Positions 1-5,074 of a DNA stretch of 7,696 nt are shown here, one piece after another. Both the position numbers and the translations under genes were made by a program. The notes beneath the pieces are model-generated. The model worked only from the letters and a program-made list of their open reading frames with translations. It did not search any database and was not told the DNA's origin. Each line of letters starts with the position of its first letter. Position 1 is the stretch's first letter. Origin of the DNA: Candidatus Niyogiibacteriota bacterium (GTDB lineage: Bacteria; Patescibacteriota; Minisyncoccia; HO2-45-28); the NCBI GenBank assembly GCA_016177385.1, contig JACOVJ010000018.1:1-7696 (forward strand), in the 5' to 3' direction.

Positions 1-14
1 AAGTAGGAATATAA

Positions 15-58
15 GTCAACTGCCTGCCGCGGGCTGAAGCCCGAAGCAGGCAGTTGAC
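15..58. repeat. REP-like nested palindrome
   Basis: The sequence shows perfect 13-bp inverted arms, GTCAACTGCCTGC at 15-27 and its reverse complement at 46-58. Between them is a second stem, CGGGC (30-34) with GCCCG (39-43), closed by a TGAA loop. The two stems are separated by a 2-nt mismatch on each side. The nested form is typical of REP/BIME-type extragenic repeats. It is not followed by a long T run, so it is unlikely to be a terminator. The right arm also supplies the TTGACA of a candidate promoter. Whether it is repeated elsewhere in the genome cannot be seen here. Confidence 0.7.
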
Positions 59-82
59 ATTTTCGGAAGACCGCGCTATGGT
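54..82 (+). promoter_or_regulatory. Candidate sigma-70 promoter for the 207-aa gene
   Basis: TTGACA (54-59), a 17-nt spacer, and TATGGT (77-82; four of six bases match the -10 consensus). The predicted transcript start is near 89, giving a leader of about 108 nt. The -35 lies in the right arm of the palindrome at 15-58 and the -10 lies in the loop of the terminator at 70-100, so the promoter would be built from two other elements. The -35 is strong and the -10 moderate. Confidence 0.45.
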
Positions 83-100
83 AGGCGCGGTTTTGTTTTT
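70..100 (+). terminator. Intrinsic terminator of the upstream unit
   Basis: ACCGCGC (70-76) pairs perfectly with GCGCGGT (85-91) across an 8-nt loop. A T-rich tract, TTTTGTTTTT, follows at 91-100. This is a standard rho-independent terminator and most likely ends a plus-strand gene that lies left of the window. Confidence 0.75.
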
Positions 101-118
101 CTTCGTCGTCTCAGACAA

Positions 119-154
119 GCCCCGTAGAATCACGAAGTATAAGCTCTACGGGGC
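119..154 (+). promoter_or_regulatory. 10-bp leader hairpin
   Basis: GCCCCGTAGA (119-128) and TCTACGGGGC (145-154) form a perfect 10-bp stem with a 16-nt loop. The stem ends 30 nt before the AAAGGAG ribosome-binding site of the next gene. No T tract follows, so it does not look like a terminator. If transcription starts near 89 it lies in the 5' untranslated leader, where it could stabilise the mRNA or be a protein-binding site. No known riboswitch is recognised. Confidence 0.5.
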
Positions 155-196
155 AAGAATTTTGAGAGGCGGCGTTGCCTGACAAAGGAGTCACCC

Positions 197-820
197 GTGG
201 TCCTTCAGGCATCTTTTACGCTCCACGCATTTGAACGTGCGCGTGCGCGCTTGTCCTTGACATTGGCGGAGGTGAAAGCCCTTCTGGATGACGACCTCGT
301 GGTTTTGATCGGCCGCGAGGATAATTCGCCGCGGGTGCACCGGCTTTTTTACAGCGCACCCGATCAGTATTGGTTCGTTGCCATCCAAGACGAAGAGAAC
401 GGTGAAGTCGTGACGGTCTTGCCCGTGGACTACCACAATGCATTCCGGGTGAGCGAAGGGGCGCTCAATATGGCAAAGGAGATCATTCTGGGACCGCCGT
501 CGGTACCGGAGCCGGTAAAAAACGGAAAGAGCGTCAATTTGTTTTTCTGGTGCGAATTTTTGCTGCCGAGAAAATCAGCGTGTTTCGAGCGGGTTTCGAT
601 AGGACTGATGTGCGTGAACCTGGATTTGATCGGTAGGAACGAGATCGAACAAGCGATTCTCCAGCCGAAAATCCGTAGATGGATCGAAACGGAAATCGCA
701 AAGCATGTTCCGGCAGAAGCATACGCGAAGCGGCTTTTTGTCCGTGCCGAGTGGGGAAAACGGAAAAAAGACCGACTATCCCTACGGATAAGCAATTTTT
801 TTGGAGGAGGGTCTCGATGA
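197..820 (+). CDS. Hypothetical protein, 207 aa, possible DUF4258-like N-terminus
   Basis: The start is GTG at 197, chosen because a strong Shine-Dalgarno AAAGGAG (184-190) sits 6 nt upstream. I do not recognise the family with certainty. Residues about 7-85 read as a small alpha/beta domain: a His-Ala-x-x-Arg helix (LHAFERARARL), a second helix, then strands ending in VVTVLPVDYH. This order (H-A-x-x-R, then a C-terminal V-V-T-V-L strand) recalls DUF4258 and related RelE-fold proteins, but that is inference only and no toxin activity is claimed. The C-terminal half (about 110-207) is basic near its end, with several Arg and Lys residues. There is no signal peptide or membrane segment. No antitoxin-like partner gene is adjacent: the gene stands alone between its own candidate promoter and a terminator that overlaps its stop codon. 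Confidence 0.75.
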   Translation: MVLQASFTLHAFERARARLSLTLAEVKALLDDDLVVLIGREDNSPRVHRLFYSAPDQYWFVAIQDEENGEVVTVLPVDYHNAFRVSEGALNMAKEIILGPPSVPEPVKNGKSVNLFFWCEFLLPRKSACFERVSIGLMCVNLDLIGRNEIEQAILQPKIRRWIETEIAKHVPAEAYAKRLFVRAEWGKRKKDRLSLRISNFFGGGSR

Positions 821-831
821 CCCTCTTTTTT
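805..831 (+). terminator. Intrinsic terminator over the stop codon
   Basis: GAGGGTC (807-813) pairs perfectly with GACCCTC (819-825) around a TCGAT loop, followed by six T residues (826-831). The TGA stop of the 207-aa gene (818-820) straddles the loop and the right arm. A terminating ribosome would cover the hairpin, so translation and transcription termination may be linked. Confidence 0.85.
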
Positions 832-852
832 GTTTTAAATGATAAAGCAAAT

Positions 853-957
853 GCCGCCTCACGAGCCGACCTTTTTTCGAGACCGTCCGGAGGCGAGCGG
901 GCATGGAGTTTCGTTTACAATTGCGCGTAGCGCCCAAACGAAACGAGCGAGCCGAGG
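853..957. repeat. Fragments of the comM/pnp palindromic element
   Basis: Three short stretches match the minus-strand form of the element inside comM: CGAGCCGA (862-869), GAGGCGAGCG (890-899) and CGAGCGAGCCGAGG (944-957, 14 bp, identical to the complement of 1769-1782). CGCCTC (855-860) and GAGGCG (890-895) also form an inverted pair. This may be a decayed or diverged intergenic copy. With GC-rich words this short, chance is a real alternative. I see no gene between 832 and 1026. Confidence 0.3.
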
Positions 958-962
958 ATAGA

Positions 963-991
963 GAAAAATCGTCTCGCCGGGACGATTTTTC
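963..991. terminator. Symmetric hairpin between convergent genes, likely comM terminator
   Basis: GAAAAATCGTC (963-973) pairs perfectly with GACGATTTTTC (981-991) around a 7-nt loop. The outer part of each arm is an A or T run, so on either strand the transcript has a stem followed by U residues. It lies 36 bp past the comM stop and is the best candidate for ending comM transcription. It would also block readthrough from the left. Confidence 0.7.
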
Positions 992-1026
992 GTGTCGAGA
1001 AAAGATGGTTGGCGAATACGAGGCGG

Positions 1027-2598
1027 CTACACATTGCCGGTTTTCGGGCGATATTGTAGCGCTTCCGCAAGGCGCTCTTCTTTGATATGCGCTTCTTTTT
1101 CGAGGTCCGCGATGGTGCGCGCGATCTTGATGACGCGATGATACGCGCGGGGCGAGAGGTCCAATTTTTTCGCGGCGGCGTCGAGTAGAAGGCGCGCATC
1201 GCCGGAGAGCGCCCCGAATTTTTCCAGATTCCGGATGCCGAGCTCGCTATTGGTGCGGATCCCCAGTTTTTTATACCGGCGCTCCTGAAGCGCGCGCGCC
1301 GCGACAATACGTTTTCGGATCGCGGCCGAGGACGGCGCTGACGTTTTTTCCCCGAGCTCCTTATGATCCACGAGGCCGACCTCGGTCCAGAGGTCGATGC
1401 GGTCGGCGATGGGGCCAGAAATTTTGCGCCCGTACCGGAAGATCGCCGATGGCGGACAGACGCACTCTTTTGTTTTGGAACCGAGGTTTCCGCACGGGCA
1501 GGGATTCATGGCGGCGACCAACATGAAGCGTGCCGGGAATTGAAGCGTTCCTTTTGCGCGCGCGATCGTGATGACGCCGTCCTCCATGGGTTGGCGGAGC
1601 GCCTCAATGACGCGGCGATCGAACTCGGGGAATTCATCCAGAAATAAAACGCCGCGGTGTGCAAGCGTTACTTCGCCCGGGCGGGGCCAGGCGCCACCGC
1701 CCACGAGCGCGACATACGACGACGTGTGGTGCGGACTGCGGAACGGACGCGTCTGCATCATGGGCCCGCCTCGGCTCGCTCGCCTCGATTCGTCGGAGCG
1801 GGCATTCGGCGAGACGGGCGACAGCGGCGTGCCCGCAATACTGTGGATCGCGGTCACTTCAAGCGCCTCTTCGTGCGCGAGCGGCGGAAGAATGGATGGA
1901 AGAGCGCGCGCAAGGAGCGTTTTGCCGGTTCCGGGAGGCCCGGACAAAAAAACATTATGTCCGCCGGCGGCTGCAATTTCGAGCGCGCGCTTGGCGGTTT
2001 CCTGTCCACGGACATCGCAAAAATCATGGGGCGCATCTGCGGTTTCCTTCCATACGGACGCGGCGACCGGTTCGAGCATTTTTTCGCCGGCGAGGTGTGA
2101 GATGACATCGTCAAGCATTTGCGCTTCAAAGACGCGAATACCCCGTATCAGCGCGGCTTCGGCTCCGTTGCCGTGCGGAACAATGATCGAATCGAATTTT
2201 TCGTTTTTGGCCGTGCTAGAGAGCGCCAAAACCCCGCGGATCGGCCGTAGGGTCCCGTCGAGCGCGAGTTCTCCTAAAAAAAGTGCGCGTCCGGCATCGA
2301 ACGATGCTTGTTTGGATGCGAGAAGATATCCCAGCGCGATCGCAAGGTCAAAGCCCGACCCCTCTTTTTTAATGTCGGCGGGCGCTAACGAAACGATGAC
2401 TTTTTGGTTTTGCTTATGCGGCGGCGTGAATCCGATGTTTTTGATGGCGTAGGAAATGCGCTCTTTGGCTTCATCCACGGCTTTGTCCGCAAGTCCGACA
2501 ACCGTGAATGAGCGCAGCCCTTTGGAAACATCCACTTCCACATCGATGATGCGCCCATCGAGCCCCGCAACTTCCGCGCTATAAAGACGTACGGCCAT
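1027..2598 (-). CDS. comM: ComM/YifB-family AAA+ ATPase (Mg-chelatase-like)
   Basis: This 523-aa protein is close to the usual length (about 500 aa). Residues 1-170 are the N-terminal ComM domain (VVGLADKAVDEAKERI; ADIKKEGSGFDLAIALG). The AAA+ core has Walker A GPPGTGKT (220-227), the RPFRSPHH signature (284-291) and Walker B LFLDEF (318-323). MNPCPCG with Cys 367, 369, 379 and 381 follows, then the SGPIADRIDL motif. The C-terminal helical domain is at 420-520, with RAYHRVIKIARTIADL. ComM is known as a hexameric helicase that promotes branch migration during natural transformation and recombination of imported DNA. ATG at 2598 begins the conserved MAVRLYSAEV-type N-terminus; no strong ribosome-binding site precedes it. 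The oddity is at residues 261-279, PVSPNARSDESRRASRGGP. This palindromic in-frame insert occupies the variable linker between HSIAG and RPFRSPHH. Both nucleotide-binding motifs are intact, so the protein is probably functional. Confidence 0.96.
   Translation of the reverse strand: MAVRLYSAEVAGLDGRIIDVEVDVSKGLRSFTVVGLADKAVDEAKERISYAIKNIGFTPPHKQNQKVIVSLAPADIKKEGSGFDLAIALGYLLASKQASFDAGRALFLGELALDGTLRPIRGVLALSSTAKNEKFDSIIVPHGNGAEAALIRGIRVFEAQMLDDVISHLAGEKMLEPVAASVWKETADAPHDFCDVRGQETAKRALEIAAAGGHNVFLSGPPGTGKTLLARALPSILPPLAHEEALEVTAIHSIAGTPLSPVSPNARSDESRRASRGGPMMQTRPFRSPHHTSSYVALVGGGAWPRPGEVTLAHRGVLFLDEFPEFDRRVIEALRQPMEDGVITIARAKGTLQFPARFMLVAAMNPCPCGNLGSKTKECVCPPSAIFRYGRKISGPIADRIDLWTEVGLVDHKELGEKTSAPSSAAIRKRIVAARALQERRYKKLGIRTNSELGIRNLEKFGALSGDARLLLDAAAKKLDLSPRAYHRVIKIARTIADLEKEAHIKEERLAEALQYRPKTGNV
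1762..1818 (-). repeat. In-frame palindromic insert within comM
   Basis: Read on the plus strand, CCGCCTCGGCTCG (1766-1778) and CATTCGGCGAGACGGG (1803-1818) flank a 24-bp middle. The same two words occur joined end to end at 5190-5218 inside pnp. The comM copy also folds: GCCCGC (1764-1769) pairs with GCGGGC (1798-1803), and the next bases continue pairing with wobbles for 11 of 12 positions. It encodes residues 261-279 without breaking the frame. It looks like a mobile or amplifying palindromic element that tolerates being translated. Confidence 0.65.
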
Positions 2599-2600
2599 GA

Positions 2601-2636
2601 TGTTCTTACTCTACTGGATGACGGATGAGGCCTCAA
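2601..2636 (-). promoter_or_regulatory. Weak candidate promoter for comM
   Basis: On the minus strand, TTGAGG (2636-2631), a 17-nt spacer and TAGAGT (2613-2608) each match four of six consensus bases. The predicted start near 2601 would leave only 3 nt before the comM ATG. A perfect 10-bp palindrome, TGAGGCCTCA (2626-2635), overlaps the -35 and could be an operator. The evidence is thin for both. Confidence 0.25.
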
Positions 2637-2647
2637 TGATTTCGATA

Positions 2648-2676
2648 TTGACGAGCGTAATTTTGTGCGGTATCTT
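2648..2676 (+). promoter_or_regulatory. Candidate sigma-70 promoter for the zinc-ribbon gene
   Basis: TTGACG (2648-2653, five of six), a 17-nt spacer and TATCTT (2671-2676, four of six). The predicted start near 2683 would give a leader of about 26 nt ending in the GAGGAG ribosome-binding site. Confidence 0.5.
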
Positions 2677-2708
2677 AACGGCAGATTTTGATTTCTGAGG
2701 AGAACACG

Positions 2709-2921
2709 ATGGCCATCATGCATGCTCCGGTTCGTTGCCCCGCGTGTGGCGAGGTCGTTCCGCGGGTATACAAGCCGCGGTCGAAGTGCGAAAATCACCG
2801 CCTATTCGGCGATGAAACCGAGCTCGATTGGGAAGCGCATGAAAGAGTGTGCTCCAAAAAAGGAGATCCGCGGCTAAAATCCGCGGTCGAAGCTATCAGG
2901 AAGTCTGTGCCGGTCACATAA
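2709..2921 (+). CDS. Small zinc-ribbon-like protein, 70 aa
   Basis: The ATG at 2709 is chosen over an in-frame TTG at 2688 because GAGGAG (2697-2702) lies 6 nt before it; a second in-frame ATG follows at 2718. The protein has a CPAC knuckle at residues 9-12. Later comes a second group of possible metal ligands: Cys-Glu-Asn-His, then HERVC. This makes a treble-clef or zinc-ribbon-like fold likely, with Cys/His ligands spread over about 40 residues. The rest is charged and soluble, with no signal peptide or membrane segment. I do not recognise a named family or a function. It stands alone, divergent from comM, with its own candidate promoter and a terminator that overlaps its stop codon. Confidence 0.8.
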   Translation: MAIMHAPVRCPACGEVVPRVYKPRSKCENHRLFGDETELDWEAHERVCSKKGDPRLKSAVEAIRKSVPVT

Positions 2922-2934
2922 GGCCGGTTTTTTT
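2909..2934 (+). terminator. Intrinsic terminator over the stop codon
   Basis: CCGGTC (2910-2915) pairs with GGCCGG (2922-2927) with one G-U wobble, around an ACATAA loop. Seven T residues follow (2928-2934). The TAA stop of the zinc-ribbon gene (2919-2921) is in the loop. The T tract runs directly into the stop of the convergent TraR/DksA-like gene at 2933-2935. Confidence 0.75.
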
Positions 2935-3289
2935 ATTGAGCCGTATGTTCCACGCAGCGCGCGGCCGCGGGATTGGCCTCAAGGCGTTCGGGTTCGATGG
3001 GTTTGCCGTCCTCGATGCATGTTCCGAATGTTCCCTCGTCCAAGCGCTTGAGCGCCGCCTTGACCTCGTTCAATTGGGTTTCGAGCGCGACTTCGATCGA
3101 TGCGTCGGTCTGGAATTCCTCGAACACATCCGCCATTTCGTTTTCGTCGGATGTTTGCGCGTTGAATTCCGGTTTTTGCGGCTCCCAATCACCCGGCGTC
3201 CCCGGGTGGATCCGGCCTATGCTTTTTAACTGATTTTCGAGCCGGGCCCGTTCCTCTTCCAGTTTTTGGCGAAAATAATTCAGATCCAT
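2933..3289 (-). CDS. TraR/DksA-family protein with altered zinc-finger ligands
   Basis: The 118-aa protein has an N-terminal coiled-coil (residues about 1-22 and 55-85) followed by the family signature: LKRLDEGTFGTC, GKPI, ERLEANPAAARC. Family members bind in the secondary channel of RNA polymerase and change its response at promoters, often together with ppGpp. The canonical C4 zinc site (CxxC...CxxC) is altered here: ligand positions are Cys91, Asp94, Cys112 and His115. Zinc may bind with mixed ligands, or the fold may be held without metal; cysteine-poor DksA paralogues are known. The start at 3289 matches the expected N-terminal helix, although the ribosome-binding site is weak. It begins 12 bp after the stop of the 330-aa membrane-protein gene, so the two are probably co-transcribed. 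No separate promoter is evident. Confidence 0.9.
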   Translation of the reverse strand: MDLNYFRQKLEEERARLENQLKSIGRIHPGTPGDWEPQKPEFNAQTSDENEMADVFEEFQTDASIEVALETQLNEVKAALKRLDEGTFGTCIEDGKPIEPERLEANPAAARCVEHTAQ

Positions 3290-3301
3290 TGGTTTACCGT
3301 A

Positions 3302-4294
3302 TCACGGTGTCGGAAAGAACGAAAGTTGGCGCAGGATGACTTCGAGGGCCTCCGGCGATTGTGCGATGATGAGCGTTTGACGATTGAAGATCGTATATAA
3401 AAGAATGGGTTCGCCCGCCGTATTTTTTAACGATCGCACATCGTGATTGGAAATGATGCGGTCCGTAAACGTTTCCGAACCCCGCTCCAGCGGAATGTCC
3501 GGAGCAAGGAGCGGCGCGAACGCGCCCGGCAAGCTGCGTTCCCATTCAAGCATGCCGGCGAGCGCTTCGCTGAACGAACGTATGCTCACAATAAAAACGG
3601 TTTCGATGCCGCGCGCCGTGCGGATGGCGCCCAGGGTCGCGGTGCCGCGTAAGCCGCCGGTGAGAAGCGCCGGCGCCGGGACCGAAAGAAGCGAAAAAAA
3701 TTCTTGTGCGGTCAGAAATGCGGAAGTTTGCGTATTGAAAACGCTGACAGCGCGGAATTCCGCCGGCAGGAGCGGTTTTTTGTAAAGCACATTCCATTCG
3801 TTGAAAAACGCCGCGCGGCCCGCCTCGGCGAGCGGGCGAAACGGGTCGAGTCCGGTAAGCCGGACGATCTCGGATTGCGTTGCCGGAATCGCGGGCTTGG
3901 GCGCTGTAATGGCCGGCGTGCCCGGGGTGCCTTGAATGGTGAACCAAAAAAAGAGTCCGCCACCAACAATGACGAATGCCCCGACCGCGAGCGAAAGCCA
4001 CAAAACCCAGCGGTGGCGCGGTTCTTCGCCTGTGTATCCGCCCACGCGCGTCAGAGTCCCGCCGCGCGTAAGAGCGCTGGCTCCCGAGAGTTCGCCGGAT
4101 TTAAGCGCCTTTTCCGTGTCCCCCACCATCGTGCGGATGGACGAAGGTTTTGGGGCGCTCGCCGGCCCCGAAGGCGTCATCAGAACCGGTCCCGAAGGCG
4201 CCGGCGGAGCCGGCGGAGGGGTTTGCGGTGGTTGGGGCGCGGGCGGTTGCGGTTGCGGCAGTTCCGACGGCGGCAAAATAATTTCGCCATTCAT
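3302..4294 (-). CDS. Pro-rich single-pass membrane protein, 330 aa, unknown function
   Basis: I do not recognise the family. Residues 1-50 are strongly enriched in Pro and Gln and should be a disordered cytoplasmic tail. Residues 51-93 are a polar linker rich in Ser, Thr and Gly. A single membrane segment, about 96-120, reads as WVLWLSLAVGAFVIVGGGLF followed by Phe-Trp. Basic residues just before it (Arg93, Arg95) suggest the N-terminus is inside the cell. Residues 121-140 are a Pro/Ala linker and about 141-330 form an alpha/beta domain outside the membrane, with no cysteines and no motif I can name. This architecture, a Pro-rich tail, one anchor and an external domain, is common among uncharacterised CPR envelope proteins. 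The ATG at 4294 has no ribosome-binding site but sits exactly where transcription is predicted to start. The downstream gene is the TraR/DksA-like gene. Confidence 0.8.
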   Translation of the reverse strand: MNGEIILPPSELPQPQPPAPQPPQTPPPAPPAPSGPVLMTPSGPASAPKPSSIRTMVGDTEKALKSGELSGASALTRGGTLTRVGGYTGEEPRHRWVLWLSLAVGAFVIVGGGLFFWFTIQGTPGTPAITAPKPAIPATQSEIVRLTGLDPFRPLAEAGRAAFFNEWNVLYKKPLLPAEFRAVSVFNTQTSAFLTAQEFFSLLSVPAPALLTGGLRGTATLGAIRTARGIETVFIVSIRSFSEALAGMLEWERSLPGAFAPLLAPDIPLERGSETFTDRIISNHDVRSLKNTAGEPILLYTIFNRQTLIIAQSPEALEVILRQLSFFPTP

Positions 4295-4330
4295 TCATTT
4301 ATTATACGGCGATTGGTGAGGAGCCGCGAA
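4294..4330 (-). promoter_or_regulatory. Candidate promoter giving a leaderless mRNA
   Basis: On the minus strand a perfect TATAAT lies at 4306-4301. Counting its last base as -7, the +1 position is 4294, the A of the start ATG of the 330-aa gene. No Shine-Dalgarno sequence lies between. The -35 is weak (TTCGCG at 4330-4325 with an 18-nt spacer). A second, out-of-frame ATG at 4298 would fall upstream of the predicted transcript start. Confidence 0.5.
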
Positions 4331-4336
4331 TAAGTG

Positions 4337-4365
4337 TTGACATTTTTTACAATTTTTAGTATAAA
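4337..4365 (+). promoter_or_regulatory. Strong sigma-70 promoter for the winged-helix gene
   Basis: A perfect TTGACA (4337-4342), a 17-nt A/T-rich spacer, and TATAAA (4360-4365, five of six). The predicted start is near 4372, giving a leader of about 43 nt that ends in the GAGGAGG ribosome-binding site. The -35 lies about 7 bp from the -35 region of the divergent promoter, so one bound regulator could influence both. Confidence 0.8.
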
Positions 4366-4414
4366 ACAACCAGTACATTGCAAGTGATGAAAACGAACTC
4401 GAGGAGGCGGATTT

Positions 4415-5047
4415 ATGAAGCAGACAGATTTTGAGTTCTCAACCGATGAAAAGGCGTGGGATCCTAAAGACATTCTAGAACGACCGTTCATTGACCTCAT
4501 CGAAAGCCCCATTGAATGTTTTGCGCCAATGCTTCGCGGAGAAACGCTGCCAAGCGATGAAGTATTTAGTAGGCTATACGGGATTCTTTTGCAGCGGGTG
4601 GCCCTGATGTTGCTAAGGAAAAGCGACGTGGCGGCTCTGGAAGCCGATCTAGACGATCTGCGCCGGCTGATTCCGCATAGTCGTCGGGATGAGATCAATG
4701 CCCGGCCAATAATGCTTCTCCCGCAATGGGCGGAACGTATTGATGCGTTGGGGGACCTGATGAATGCCGCAATAGAAATTGTCGAGGCCCGCTTGACGGC
4801 AGAGCGCGACATGCGCCTTCTTGAGGGTAAAAAAATTCTGAAAAAACTCGCCGAGAGCGATGGGAAGATAGAAAGCGAGCTTTCTTTTGCTGAATCGCTT
4901 AAGATGGAGCGTTCTCAATGCAGGCGCATTCTTGCATTGCTTGAGGGCGCGGGCTTAGTACAGCGAGAACCCATTGGCAGAGACAAAAGAGTTTTCTTGA
5001 CCGAAGCCGGCAAGGATTTTATTGAAAAAAACGATTTATCTCGATAG
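4415..5047 (+). CDS. Winged-helix DNA-binding protein, 210 aa, family not recognised
   Basis: The ATG at 4415 follows a strong GAGGAGG (4401-4407) with 7-nt spacing. Residues about 138-205 look like a winged helix-turn-helix: KKILKKLAESDGKI, a middle helix, the likely recognition helix SQCRRILALLEGAGLV, and a wing ending QREPIGRDKRVFLTEAGKDF. This pattern is close to MarR-type domains, in which the VFLTEAGK strand-helix turn is characteristic. Residues 1-137 are mostly acidic and helical (for example VAALEADLDDLRRL and AAIEIVEARLTAERD) and probably dimerise or sense a signal; I cannot name that part. There is no membrane segment. The gene is a single transcription unit with a strong promoter and its own terminator, divergent from the membrane-protein operon. 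Regulation of that operon or of itself is a reasonable inference. Its codon use looks less GC-rich than that of its neighbours, which might indicate transfer. Confidence 0.8.
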   Translation: MKQTDFEFSTDEKAWDPKDILERPFIDLIESPIECFAPMLRGETLPSDEVFSRLYGILLQRVALMLLRKSDVAALEADLDDLRRLIPHSRRDEINARPIMLLPQWAERIDALGDLMNAAIEIVEARLTAERDMRLLEGKKILKKLAESDGKIESELSFAESLKMERSQCRRILALLEGAGLVQREPIGRDKRVFLTEAGKDFIEKNDLSR

Positions 5048-5072
5048 CCGCACCAATGCGGCTATTTTTTTT
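5044..5072 (+). terminator. Intrinsic terminator over the stop codon
   Basis: ATAGCCGC (5044-5051) pairs perfectly with GCGGCTAT (5058-5065) and an A-T pair can extend the stem into the ACCAAT loop. A run of T residues follows (5065-5072). The TAG stop of the winged-helix gene (5045-5047) is inside the left arm. Confidence 0.9.
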
Positions 5073-5074
5073 GA

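Noticed and set aside
903..1085. A 60-codon frame in the gap and comM 3' end.
   Set aside because: It runs antisense into comM, crosses the hairpin at 963-991, and lacks a ribosome-binding site.
1568..2452. A 294-codon open frame opposite comM.
   Set aside because: It is antisense to conserved ComM domains, Ser/Ala/Arg-rich, with no recognisable motif; a shadow frame.
2688..2708. A TTG start giving a 77-aa form of the zinc-ribbon protein.
   Set aside because: The extra codons contain the GAGGAG ribosome-binding site that serves the ATG at 2709.
3816..3836. A GC-rich palindrome in the 330-aa gene (GCCCGCCTCG with CGAGCGGGC) resembling the comM/pnp element.
   Set aside because: Only about 10 bp match and the two characteristic words of the element are absent. 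The encoded residues fit the surrounding protein, so chance is more likely.
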